NCBI GenBank assembly: GCA_028641055.1
Contig: CM054060.1
Span: 315,647,682 to 315,711,681 of the forward strand
Direction: 5' to 3'
Length of the DNA: 64,000 nt
DNA from: Alopecurus myosuroides
Lineage: Eukaryota > Streptophyta > Magnoliopsida > Poales > Poaceae
Position 1 is the first letter of the stretch. Every line of letters starts with the position of its first letter. The notes below the pieces were generated by a model. The model saw only the letters and a list, made by a program, of their open reading frames with translations, was not told where the DNA came from and did not search any database. Shown here in pieces: positions 1-9,999 of the stretch. The translations under genes were made by a program, and so were the position numbers.

Positions 1-1034
1 GAACGGCAGCAACATCATGAAACCTTTTGCTAGTACCTCCTGGTCATCCATCAACAACTTTTTACCTGAGATCATGGTGGCATATTCATCCTAGAGCGGT
101 AGAGCCCGAACCCTGACTCCCGATGCAGCTCCATGCATGAGTCCAACACGGCTTCAGCCATCATGACACCAAACAAAGGGTGATCGTGGACATGAGTCGA
201 AGCTCAGTGTGCACCCAACTATCCCTTGGGAAGCGCAGCGGAGCGAACTCCACCGACGCCGCGATTAACAGTCCCGCGCTGCAGGATGGGCTGCAGACGA
301 GAACAGCCCCGGGGTCGCCTTCAGGTTTCGCGTGGCAGGAGATGACGTGGATGCGGCTCCCCGTGATCGCTGTCCATTGTAGGCAGAAAAGCAATGAGAT
401 ATCAAAAGCAAACAAAGTCCATGTAAGCCGTGACCGGACCATAGAGGCGCGCATGATCAGGGATTAAACAGAGCGCTAACAGAAATTGGCAATTATTTCC
501 AGGAAGTAAAATCCTGAATTAATAGATCAAACTCGGATGGAAAACAAGGATGTACTGGAGTATTCAAAGACTAAAGAACCGTAAATTGTGAAGATCAGTC
601 TAAACAAATATGGAAACAGCCCACAATGTAAATTTTACTTATCCACAAACTTAAATGGTACATACGATGCAAACACTAAAGAACCGGAATTAAACGTTTT
701 TATGCACTATGACATGAACAGAGATGGTTGATATGCATGTCAAATGTCTAAAACCTAAATACTCCGAGCAACGTCGGAGAAAACAAAAATATATTGTCTT
801 GCATACAAAAGAAGTTGCAACATTTCCATATTGACCAAGGTTTTAAATACTGAGCCAAGCCCTTCAGCGGCTGCCGTCTCCAGCCCTTCTACAGCGCGGT
901 TATCAATTTTCAATTTTCCTAATTCAACCATTATTTTTTATTAACATCCATACACACCAAAATAAAATATCATGCAAGAGCGGAAGCTACTCTGCTTACT
1001 TGTGTTGCTGGAGAGCGGCGATGGCGAAAGGCCC
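1..1034. other. Unassigned DNA with a weak 97-codon ORF
   Basis: I recognise no gene or transposon here. The minus strand has an open frame of 97 codons (454-161) with a hydrophobic stretch near residues 12-30, and a GTAAAA donor-like site follows further along the minus strand near position 50. Codon content and lack of similarity to anything I know make this weak. The plus strand of the same interval is also open, which suggests a GC-rich shadow rather than a gene. From 480 to 1030 the sequence is AT-rich with no visible structure. Confidence 0.3.
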
Positions 1035-1168
1035 TCACTTCTTCTCTGTTGCTTTATTTACTTCGGTTTTCATTATGCCACCATCAATCAGAACTTGCAA
1101 CTCTGATCTTGCAAGATCTTCCACCTTGGAATATGGAGATTGCAGAAATCCATCAAGACCTGCTAGAG
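1035..1168 (-). CDS. Possible terminal exon of an unidentified gene
   Basis: On the minus strand a TTACTACAG acceptor is followed by 43 sense codons and a TGA at 1037-1035. The peptide is amphipathic and lysine/glutamate-rich. It starts around LAGLDGFLQSPYSKVEDLAR and ends in EVNKATEKK, and it looks like a real protein C-terminus. I could not find the preceding exon between 1169 and 1921, where CACTA-1 begins. It is therefore either the 3' end of a gene broken by the transposon or an isolated gene scrap. The family is not recognised and no function is assigned. Confidence 0.35.
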
Positions 1169-1654
1169 CTGTAGTAACCTAGGCGAGTGCAGTATGGTTA
1201 AATTTTGATTCATCACATGATAGACAAAAGCTGAACTGCTAGAGCTATAGTAATACTAAAGAACTACTATATTGATGAAGAAATTCAAGCTACATGTATC
1301 CATCAGCATATCAATTGCACTGCCATTCAAGAGATCTTTTCCAAGGGTAGCGACAAATGCCGGACAATCACGCATCGGTCTTATGATTATACGGCGTACA
1401 ATCAAGGCGTTTTCCGTACCATATGTCTTCACACATGCTGCATCAGAAGCTATTTCATATCAGAGATGCCCTCAAAAAAAATATTTCTCCACCAATAACC
1501 TTGTAAAATTATAAAACTGAAGAAATTTCATATCATCGATTACCATTTGTATCAAAATCGGATAGGAAAAAAATCATGTACTCTAGTGATTCTTCCTATT
1601 CCTTCCATGTGCATCATACAAAAAAAAAGCAATCAGAGAGAGATGGATATATGA

Positions 1655-1775
1655 GTGCAGAGAGCACATAACAGAGAATAAAAATGAAGGAAATGGGAGA
1701 GGCGCTGCAGTTTAATAACCGGCAGCCGACGACCTCGATCCGGCTACGGCCGCCCTGTGCATTCAGGCCTATGAG
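1655..1775. repeat. Dispersed repeat, copy 1 (pair with 6902-7015)
   Basis: This stretch, which contains the motif ccgacgacctcgat followed by a GC-rich block and ttcaggc, aligns in direct orientation with 6902-7015 by eye, with scattered substitutions and small indels. The rest of 1169-1921 is AT-rich and unassigned. The repeat may be part of an unrecognised element or of a duplicated promoter or 5' leader. No terminal structure was found. Confidence 0.45.
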
Positions 1776-1939
1776 TGACTCCCTACTCCTTCCATCTTCT
1801 TCATATATCCAATAAAATCTGTGACAAATAAAGATATGAGGACAAAGAGCACATACGAAAATGCATCACCACTATTACTAGGATCTCCAAGAGCTATCAC
1901 GAGCGTTCATCTGTGTTGGAGCACTGGTAGAAAATCGGC

Positions 1940-2130
1940 CTACAGTCCCGGTTCGCCAGGCCCATTAATCCCGGCCGGGCAACCGGGACTAAGTAGGCGC
2001 GACTAAAGGCCCCCCTTTAGTCGCGCCTCTTACGAACCGCGGCTAAAGGCCGGCCACGTGGGCGGGTGGCGTGAGCCGGGGGGCGGAGGACCTTTAGTCC
2101 CGATTGGCCACACGAACCGGGACTAAACTT
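1940..2130. repeat. CACTA-1 left subterminal repeat block
   Basis: Several direct and inverted copies of the ttagtcccggtt / gggactaaa motif and its ttagtcgcg variant lie here. The same arrangement occurs at the left end of CACTA-3 (50100-50300), including the shared stretch ccacgtgggcg. In CACTA elements such blocks are transposase-accessory binding sites. Confidence 0.85.
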
Positions 2131-2235
2131 TATTTCGTAATTTCTTTAATTCATTTCAGTTTCTAATTATTTTTTACACCAATTTTTCTCTTCCTTTTTT
2201 TCACTCCCTTTTTTCTCTCCCTTTTTTTTCAGAAT

Positions 2236-2475
2236 TTGTATTATTTGCTTAGTGTCTAACTACAATTATCTCTAGTCAAATTACTTACTCGTGGTCAAAC
2301 TTCCCGCTCGGTCACCCATCCTCCCACTACTCTAGCACTAGCACGCTTAACTTCCGAGTTCCATCCCGTCCCGCATCCAATTGTTTCGCACGCATGTATG
2401 TGATAGTAGTATCATATCAATCTTATTAACATGTTGGTCGATGCCACATTTCTTTATTGTTTGAATTTCAAATAA
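2236..2475 (-). repeat. Module shared with CACTA-2, containing a 5S rRNA-derived core
   Basis: Read on the minus strand, this interval aligns with 41985-42232 of CACTA-2 on the plus strand. Shared landmarks in order are an aaacaata stretch, gttaat..gattgatatgata, the 5S-like core, a ttgactaga segment and ttagaca. The two elements have unrelated termini, so this is an exchanged or separately acquired block. It lies about 310-550 bp from the left terminus and points toward that terminus. Confidence 0.7.
2297..2378 (-). other. 5S rRNA-derived sequence (not a functional 5S gene)
   Basis: On the minus strand the segment begins ggatgcg, as plant 5S rRNA does. It then lacks most of the next ~25 nt of the gene and resumes with gaactcggaagttaagcgtg (A-box region), agagtagt (intermediate element) and ggatgggtgacc (C-box), ending in gggaagt. 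These blocks occur in the order and roughly the spacing of the 5S internal Pol III promoter. The missing segment and substitutions rule out a normal 5S gene. Whether TFIIIA/TFIIIC could still bind is not decidable by eye. Confidence 0.75.
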
Positions 2476-2556
2476 ATCTTTTAATAAACAAAAGTAATGA
2501 TGTAATTAATAATTTTGAATAAATAAATAAACATTAACTTTTTAATTTGTATTATT

Positions 2557-2930
2557 TCTAAAAATACTATTAATATATCAAAATATTCAGAAAAATAAAA
2601 CTAATTCATTTTTAAATCTTAAAAATACAAATAATATATCAAAAAATTAAGAAAAATAGAACCAATCATTTTAAAATCTTAAAAATACAAATAATATATA
2701 AAAAATTAAGAAAAATAATACTAATTCATTTTAAAATCTTAAAAATACAAATAATATATAAAAAATTAAGAAAAATAATACTAATTCATTTTAAAATCTT
2801 AAAAATACAAATAATATATCAAAAAATTAACAAAAATAATACTAATTCATTTTAAAACCTTAAAAATACAAATAATATATCAAAAAATTAAGAAAAATAA
2901 TACTAATTCATTTTAAAATCTTAAAAAGAC
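2557..2930. repeat. 60-bp AT-rich minisatellite in CACTA-1
   Basis: About six tandem units built around cttaaaaatacaaataatat recur at about 2618, 2678, 2738, 2798, 2859 and 2920, so the period is 60-61 bp. The same unit forms an array at 55690-56010 inside CACTA-3, which ties the two elements to one family. Confidence 0.9.
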
Positions 2931-3281
2931 TAGTAGGCTCTTCCATTATTTTTAGAATGAGTTCAAAAATGTATTTTGAAATAAATCCAACTGGATGAGT
3001 TTGGTATTGACTAGATAAATGTTTTCATGGCTTAGATTAATTTTTGGTGAACAGATATATAGAAACTGTAGTTTTTCTGTTTTGTTTTCTTGATGTGTTT
3101 TTGTTTGTTTTTTTGATGTGTTTTTGTTTGTTTGTTTTGAAATGTGTGTTTGACATAATAAAATAGTATAGCTAGGAATTAATATAGAAATAATATCCAT
3201 TACATAATAATATATCCATTACATACTAAGATATCCATTACATGCATATATCGAACGCAAGATGCGGTACACAAACTACAT

Positions 3282-3992
3282 CTACTCGAGCTCCGTCGAG
3301 TAGATGCGGAACAACTCGTAGGAAACGTATGTATCTATGGCTGCATACTTGGCGTTGGTCCAGTCCAGTGGGGTCCTCACCCAATACCTGTGATTCCTGG
3401 AGGGGAAACCAGACTTCATGGTTTCGTAGCCGTCATGGATGAAGGCAGTTGCCATGGGAGCCATCCCGGTCTTGTGCCCGTACAAATCATCAAAATGGAT
3501 AAGGTCCTGAAGATCAATGTAGTGATCTTCAGGTATCACAATACCCAAGCGCATCAACTTCTGACGGTCTTGAGTGATGTCAACGCTGCAGAAGTCAAAC
3601 CCCATGTTGACAAGAAAATCAACAAGTGCCGGAGAATGCTTTGAACTACTTCAACAACAAAAATTTGATACGTGTTAGATATGTTGCAACACATGTATTC
3701 TTCAGATGCAACAAACAAATCGAAAATGCAAGATTGTACGTGTGCGTTACCTTGACCATTGGAAGACTAAAACGACCTCCTTGAACGCAATCTGGATGAC
3801 GGCAACATCCCGTTGATCCGTCGTATACTCTAGATCAAGTCCGAAGAACCGGTGTTCATCGGGTTCTTCATAATAGAGATCGGTGAAATGCTCAATTAAA
3901 CCGGGGAGCCTCTCGCAATTGTTGGTGTAGGCCACGTCGAGACTCTTGCCGCATGGTGTGGGCGCACGGAATGTCTTCCAAACTTCATCCAT
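3282..3992 (-). CDS. DnaQ-fold 3'-5' exonuclease-like gene carried by CACTA-1, two exons
   Basis: Exon 1 runs from the ATG at 3992-3990 to 3751, followed by a GTAACG donor. A ~102-bp intron ends at an AAG (or, 3 bp on, TAG) acceptor. Exon 2 runs from 3648 (or 3645) to the stop at 3282, giving about 202 residues. The three exonuclease motifs of the WRN-exonuclease/DnaQ family are visible: FFGLDLEY (Asp53, Glu55), FCSVDITQD (Asp104) and KYAAIDTYVSYEL (Tyr182, Asp186). The family hydrolyses DNA or RNA from the 3' end with two metal ions. Small proteins of this type are common in grasses. There is no helicase part. The frame is uninterrupted and all catalytic residues are present, so it may encode an active enzyme. 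I chose the ATG at 3992 because it gives the usual short N-terminus; the open frame extends upstream to 4202 through subterminal repeat. Confidence 0.8.
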
Positions 3993-4136
3993 GGTGCTTG
4001 GTGGAGGAAGATCGAAGAGAGGGAAGAGAAGAGAAGAGAGAAGAAGAAACAGAGACTCGGGTGCGCACTGTAGCAATGGCGCCCTTCTGCCTCTCTTCGC
4101 GAAATAAAAACCGCCGCGCGGGAGGCGAGCAGTTTG

Positions 4137-4345
4137 CATCTTTAGTCCCGGGTGGCCAGGCCAACCGGGACTAAAGACTGGGAGGCCAGCAGACTGGACC
4201 ATTAGTCCCGGTTGTCAGGCCAATCGGAATTAATGCCCTCCACGCGCCTCCACGCGCTTCCCAGCCCGCGACGCATTACCTTCTGTCGTGGGTCTCCTCC
4301 TGACCCGGGACTAAAAGCCCTTTAGTCACGGTGCGCGAAGTTTGG
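4137..4345. repeat. CACTA-1 right subterminal repeat block
   Basis: Copies of ttagtcccggtt and its complement recur up to 41 bp from the right terminus, mirroring the left block. Confidence 0.85.
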
Positions 4346-4389
4346 GGACTGATGGGGGCGTATGGAAGGCCTTTTTTCTACCAGTGGAG

Positions 4390-5671
4390 ATGTGTGCTCG
4401 TAGGTTGACTCCATTAATGCGTGTACTCGCAACTGTATGCCATGGCCCACCCAAACCCCACGCCTCTCGCACGGAATATATTTACGGAATTGCCTCACAT
4501 ACGACAATTCATATCCGATCTCTGTACATAACTCCACAGCCTGCTATTCCATCCTGGTGCTAATTAATCCCCTGTCTTGTGCATAAGCCCGGCCCAAATC
4601 ATAACGTGCCACCTAAGATCGGACGGGATTCGTACGTAATTTGGTCGTACGTATAGCAGGGTTCATCTCTTTTAACACCCCGCACTAACAGAAGGGCATG
4701 TTAGGAATTATTTTCTGTCTTTGTGGGTCCCGTAGCGTGTTCCGGTGTCATCTTCGTCGCTGCTCATCCCCTCTGTTTATTCCGAGCTAGTACACAAATG
4801 GCAGACCCCGCCCTAGATATCTCTCCCCAACATCCACCCGCGCTCTCTCCCCAACGAGGCCGCTTCCGACGAGCTCCCCCATCCCGGCCGGAAGGAGGCC
4901 CTCCCACCTGCGAACGGGTCGCCGGCAGCCACCTCGAGCTCCACCTCGAGTAGCACCTGGAGCTCCATCCATGGTGACACGGATCTGGAGCAGCCACCGC
5001 TGGAATCCACCTCGAGTAGCCACCACCGGAAGCTCCAACTCCAGCCATGGGAGATCCAGATCTGCTCCGGATCTTTTTTTATGTGTTTTTCATAATTTTT
5101 TTATCTACCTTTTCTTCTATTCAGATTAGATCCGTGTATCCAAACAATGGATTCGTTCTTGCATTTGCTTGGTGGATAAAAAGAAAATATTTGCTTCCCT
5201 TTTTTCTGTCATGAATCGGCCTGTAAGAGGATAAAGTCCGGCGGCCGGAAAGAGGTTACAGGAACGAACTCGGTGTCCGGCTGGTGGTCGGCCGCAGCCA
5301 GCGACGTGCGTGCGGCAAGGGAGGCAGGGTACGGCGACCCGAGCGTTGATTGAAGACACGCCGCGCCGCCACGCGTCCGGCGACCGGCCTGCGTGCTTGA
5401 GGGAGGCCCCGTCCGACGTTCCGTGCACGGTGAGGGAGGCCGCGTCCGGCCATGGAGTCGACTACATCGACGCATCCGGCCGCGTCCGGCCGTATATTAT
5501 CTTTTCTTATTTTCTGTTCTTGTATCAGATCTGTTATTGTACCAGATTCGATTTTGATAATGGATGAGGATTTATTCCATGAATTGAAAGAACCGTGTTG
5601 ATTCGTGATGTTTTCTTGATACTTTCTTCTATTTTTTTTCCTGGGGTCGCATCTGATGATAGATCTGAATC
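4390..5671. other. Unassigned DNA, partly GC-rich
   Basis: This is the continuation of the CACTA-1 target. From 4700 to 5060 and from 5230 to 5500 it is GC-rich with several overlapping open frames on both strands, and the motif cacctcgagtagc occurs twice (near 4943 and 5010). It resembles a proximal promoter or 5' leader, or a captured gene fragment, but no frame has a recognisable domain. I assign no gene. Confidence 0.4.
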
Positions 5672-6307
5672 TCCTTTTCTTATCTGTTTGTTTAACCGTA
5701 TCATTTTTCCTTCTTCCTAGAACGTTGCAAAAAATCAGGAAAATCCACCCTAATCAAGATAAGTAATTTGAAAGGAAAATTTCCTTCCTGTAACGTGTGT
5801 GCATAGGTTCATGTCCTTGGGCTTATTTATTTTTCATTGGATCCGTTTCTGTACATAATTTTTCACGCTTAGTGTGGTTGTTAATGGGGGAATCAATATG
5901 TTAACGAATTGAAAATAACAATGCATTAACAACCTTTTATATTCATCATCTTGGTAGTATAAAACCTGGAAGTCCTTGTTAGTTCATAGTCCTTTTCTTA
6001 TCTGTTTGTTTAACCGTATCATTTTTCCTTCTTCCTAGAACGTTGCAAAAAATCAGGAAAATCCACCCTAATCAAGATAAGTAATTTGAAAGGAAAATTT
6101 CCTTCCTGTAACGTGTGTGCATAGGTTCATGTCCTTGGGCTTATTTATTTTTCATTGGATCCGTTTCTGTACATAATTTTTCACGCTTAGTGTGGTTGTT
6201 AATGGGGGAATCAATATGTTAACGAATTGAAAATAACAATGCATTAACAACCTTTTATATTCATCATCTTGGTAGTATAAAACCTGGAAGTCCTTGTTAG
6301 TTCATAG
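5672..6307. repeat. 318-bp tandem duplication
   Basis: Copy 1 (5672-5989) and copy 2 (5990-6307) begin tccttttcttatctg and appear identical across their whole length when read side by side. There are no flanking target duplications or inverted ends, so this is a tandem duplication and not an insertion. Identity this high implies recent origin or an assembly artefact. No coding content. Confidence 0.9.
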
Positions 6308-6901
6308 TCTGATAATCATATTTTTAGTACACTATCAGAAAATTCATAGTTAATACAGAATCTGAAAATTATCTTGTTAGTACATATAAACCTCAAAATT
6401 CTTGTTAATGCACGCATTTGTTGGAGTGATTTTTTGTTCATTCAACGATATGAAAAATCCATGGATTCGAAATTTTTAATGCAAGTAAGGAATTTTTTGG
6501 TAGTTCATATAGGGATTTGAAAAATTAATGGATTTCCTAATTGTTTGTTAAGGATTTTTTTTTTGTAAATCCATGGACCAATTTTTTTTAGTTATTACAT
6601 GGATCTGACTTAATTGCATAGAATTATTTTTTGTGCTCGAGGTTGAAGAAGCATGAACAGTGGAAGGAGAAAACAGTTCGAGTCCGGACCTCATCTTGCC
6701 AAAAGGGTATTTTGGGCAATTATTAATCATGTGCGTAACGTTTTGTTTTATACAGTTCGTAAATTGTGGAGGGTTAGGTTGGCTGATGAAAGTCAAAGTG
6801 CGCTGCTGTTGGGGTGGCCTGGTCCCACCGGCTCTTATCCCTAGATGGATGGACGGTCTAGATTGCTGGTGGAGATCCTTGTAATAGTGGGAAAACCACT
6901 C
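6308..6901. other. Unassigned AT-rich DNA
   Basis: Short stretches such as ttagtacat and ttgttagt recur loosely, but no gene, terminal repeat or RNA was found. The frames between 6650 and 6890 overlap one another and have no recognisable domain. Confidence 0.3.
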
Positions 6902-7015
6902 TCGAGCACATAGCAGAGAACAAACTGAAAGATAGGGGAGAGACGTCACAGTTTAGCCACCGCCCTCCGACGACCTCGATCTGGCAACAGCAGCCCCGCG
7001 CGTTCAGGCCCATGT
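6902..7015. repeat. Dispersed repeat, copy 2 (pair with 1655-1775)
   Basis: This is the direct-orientation partner of 1655-1775. It is followed by a GC-rich segment (7016-7260) containing an open frame without recognisable domains. Identity to copy 1 is moderate, so the duplication is old. Confidence 0.45.
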
Positions 7016-7411
7016 GCCTTTAAGTCTGTTCGTCCTCAGCCACCTACAATACCCAAGCGTGGAGACGCAAGCCCCACGCAGCGTCAGTCGGCGTGCCCTT
7101 AGGCGCTTCCCCATCCAATCCCGGCGGCATCTCCATCCCATCTTCAGCCGCCAAAAGGAGCTCGCTGCAACGGGCGCATGGGCACATCAAGAGCGGCCAC
7201 GCGAGCCGGCCTGGGGCGGAACCCTAGCAGCCCGTGGCTCCGCATGATAGAGGAAGGGAAAGAGAGACGCTACTCTTTTTCAGAATTTTTCAGAATCGTG
7301 TGATGCGTTTTGTGGGCCGGGTGAAGCGTGAACTTAGACGGGCCTGCGCGACGAGCGAGCGATGGGAGTTAGACTTACCAACATATGTCCAACTCTCATT
7401 TAATAGTAAAG

Positions 7412-7605
7412 AATCTAGACCGAACGAGAAGAGAGCCATGCAGCTATTTGATTACGGAGATCCATGTGTGTTCGAGTGTTTTGACCGAAGCCATTACATC
7501 CAAGCCGAGTCTGACGGGAGACATGATCCCAATACTTATACACAGAGATGGTTTAGTCACGGTAGCGGGCTGGACGCGTGCGGATCCTGTTGCTGGTCCA
7601 CTTAG
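7412..7605 (-). repeat. Fragment of a Ty3/gypsy LTR and flank
   Basis: Positions 7415-7545 align with the LTR at 20711-20875 (shared landmarks: cgagaagagag, agctatt.ga.tacgga, cattacatcca.gccgagtct). Positions 7546-7605 align with 42646-42700 (ggctgga.gcgtgcggatcct). Immediately left, 7396-7411 reads tttaatagtaaaga, similar to the sequence abutting the gypsy internal region at 12948-12962. This could be the other LTR of the element at 12962-21231, or an independent scrap. Confidence 0.55.
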
Positions 7606-7972
7606 CCCACTTATGTCCACTTAACTCTAGCTAGTTCAAATTTTGACATCAATTCATCTAATTTGAACTATCTTTAAGATGTTAGGCCTTCCTTGGTTGC
7701 TCAGTCGGTCGGTACGTCATTGAAACTGCCTCCAAAGTTCATACAAATTACCCACTCTGCCATGGGTAAATTGTACCGGTTTGGTTTCTAAATTTTCGCC
7801 CGTTTTTGTATATTACAGAAAACGGCACCGTGTGGCCAATTCTTTCATACCTTGTGCCTCAAGTTAACGTACCTAGATCAGCCCAAAGCCTATCAGGTCC
7901 GGTGTCCATGTCGACCTTCCCATACGGCTTCTCTATGTAAACGTATTATATTACTGCCCAAACTCGATTACC
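7606..7972. other. Unassigned DNA
   Basis: I see no gene, repeat or terminal structure in this stretch up to the left arm of the inverted duplication. Confidence 0.3.
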
Positions 7973-8260
7973 ACGAAGTGAATCGATCCAGAAAAAAAGC
8001 GGCTGCACGACGAGGTGTCGCCAAGGTCGTCAAGCATGACGGCGGCGTGGCTGCCGGGACGGCAGCACTGAGAACAAGCCTGTACAGCATGTACGTGTTG
8101 TCTTCGGGTGTGTTTTTTAGTTCGTCGATTTCGTATCTCCTCCCCAGCCCACCCTAATTAAAGCCAATGGCGAGCGCGGGCTACGACACCCCGACCAGCG
8201 GCCACCACGCCATCGATCGATCTCCCGCTACCGGAATCTCCAGATCCTCTGATCAGTCGA

Positions 8261-8722
8261 ATGGGACTCGAAGGCACATACTCATGGGCGTGCCTGCAAC
8301 GATCTGGTCATCCACACCCAGTAAGTAATTCATTTTGTCGTGGCTATATTTTCATTTACTGCAGATGTATTTCTTCAGTGTCGTGCTTTGTACGGGTACA
8401 ATTGAACTTTCAACGATCTATTCTGCACCACCTTGGATCAAGATGTTTGAGGCTCCCTCACCCATGTTCCATCAATGCGAGTCAGGTCATTGGTAGCTCC
8501 AGATCTTGCTATAACATTTGCAAGGAAGGATTCAATCATCGTCATAGCACATGCTCTCAGTCTCAGAAAAATCCTTACCATGTTCCAGATTCTGTTAAGG
8601 ATCCAATATCTGATGAGGTGGCGCCTCTACTGAATCTGAACGGTCTTAGCTTTATTTATTTTTCTAAGAAAGACATTGGTCTTACATATCTTTTGTTAGT
8701 GCTTGCTTTCAGATCCCACTAA
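8261..8722 (+). pseudogene. Unidentified gene-like fragment in the left arm
   Basis: The left arm has an open frame of 153 codons, and another frame gives a stretch around LVAPDLAITFARKDSIIVIA that looks protein-like. A donor-like ccagtaagt near 8318 and an acceptor-like ttactgcag near 8363 suggest a captured intron. The right arm carries the same sequence with substitutions. I do not recognise the family. It could equally be non-coding. Confidence 0.3.
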
Positions 8723-9035
8723 TATTCTCGCTATATGGAATAGTAGATATGATAATTGCGCCACGAAGAAGGATGCTATCACGAGTATTTCTACGTCCTC
8801 ACTAAGGCCCACCATTTCCGCCCACCGCTCTAGCTCTCCCCCCTCTTCTCGTTTGAGAGTCGTCAGAGAGCCCCCGGCGGCCACCTGCTCGTTCTTCGGC
8901 GGCGTTGCCTGCCGGAGTCGAGAGGGTAGCTGCGCGCGGGATGTACAGCTTAGGTGTAGTTCGGTTAAAGGACATAGGTCATCCGAAATAACATTAGACT
9001 GAAGTTTTTCCCATGTCGAAAGAAATACTCGTGAT

Positions 9036-9999
9036 TTTTTTTTTTGTACAAGAGAAGGCCCCGAAGGACCTTAGAGCTGCTTCCATTAAGTTCGGGGTGG
9101 TGAGTACAAATAACACACTGGCCGTTTTACAACACTCGCACTAAGGACCCGGGAATTCGAAGATAAGGCCAGTTTCCTTACAAACAAGACCCTAGGACAA
9201 AAATCTAAAAAGCAATCCAGTCCTTGGTCTTCCTCACCACCAATCGCCGGCGACCTCCAGACGCGGATGTCGAGGTACGAGAGCGGCTTGCTCGAATGCT
9301 CTCCAGAACCAGCGAGGAGAAGGCGCCACCGGCTGCCAGGAAGATGACGGGGACGAACCACTTGTCGTCTTCGCAGCAGCGAGCTCCGGTGTCCTCCTCG
9401 GTAGACCTCCGCCACCGCGGAGGAGAAATTCGGGCCACCCTTTCGGCCAAAGATCGCTGAGGCCACCTTGGCCGTAGCTTGATACGCTCGCAGACGCAGC
9501 TGAGGAACGAACCACCCTGCAAAAAGAAGAAATCGGCTGCAGGTCTTCCTCCACCCCTCTCCTCCATGGCCGGCCGGCAGAAGAAGAAGAAGCAACCAAC
9601 ACCAACTCGATGCAGAGTAGCCAGAACAAGCTTCCAGATCCAGAAGCTGGCCTTCGAGCTTATGGGGGGAAGAGGAGGCGCCATGGATCTCCTCAAGCTG
9701 CTCCATCCACTGGAGCTCTTGCTGGGGGAGAAGAATGACGAACCCACCCGTGCGGCTCGGGCACAGGGGCGAGCACCACCTCGAGGGCACGGCGGCCGAC
9801 GACAAGACTAGAACAACTACGAAAAACAAAAAACTACACCTAAGCTGTACATCCCGCGCGCAGCTACCCTCTCGACTCCGGCAGGCAACGCCGCCGAAGA
9901 ACGAGCAGGTGGCCGCCGGGGGCTCTCTGACGACTCTCAAACGAGAAGAGGGGGAGAGCTAGAGCGGTGGGCGGAAATGGTGAGCCTTAGTAAGGACGT
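9036..9999 (-). mobile_element. Poly(A) retroposon with a 15-bp target duplication, family unknown
   Basis: The element lies on the minus strand. Its poly(A) tail is the T-run at 9036-9045, and it is flanked by identical copies of agaaatactcgtgat at 9021-9035 and 10000-10014. That structure is the signature of LINE-type target-primed integration. The 964-bp body is GC-rich at its 5' end and has no reverse transcriptase. Minus-strand frames of 284 and 180 codons run through it but show no known domain. It is too long for a typical plant SINE. It may be a non-autonomous LINE derivative or a retroposed transcript. Its 5' 168 bp recur at 8793-8960 after a matching target copy at 8778-8792, because of the inverted duplication. 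Confidence 0.75.

Larger units (their letters stand above)
1922..4386 (-). mobile_element. Complete non-autonomous CACTA transposon (CACTA-1)
   Basis: The element starts with CACTGGTAGAAAA at 1922 and ends with the inverted form TTTTTTCTACCAGTG at 4386. It is flanked by a perfect 3-bp target duplication GAG (1919-1921 and 4387-4389), the size CACTA (DTC) elements make. Both ends carry tandem and inverted TTTAGTCCCGGTT-type subterminal motifs, which in this superfamily bind the TNPA-like protein. There is no transposase, so it would have to be mobilised in trans. CACTA-3 (50087) has the same left end and is a candidate source. The interior holds a 5S rRNA-derived module, a 60-bp minisatellite and an exonuclease gene on the minus strand. 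The minus orientation is given because the cargo gene reads that way. Confidence 0.95.

Noticed and set aside
2297..2378. A functional 5S rRNA gene
   Set aside because: About 25 nt are missing after the first 7 and several promoter positions are changed. It is a derived sequence inside a transposon.
4764..5048. GC-rich minus-strand ORFs around 4764-5048
   Set aside because: Three overlapping frames are open at once and none resembles a known protein.
9086..9940. 284-codon minus-strand ORF as a host gene
   Set aside because: It lies wholly inside a poly(A) retroposon, overlaps other open frames in GC-rich sequence, and has no recognisable domain.
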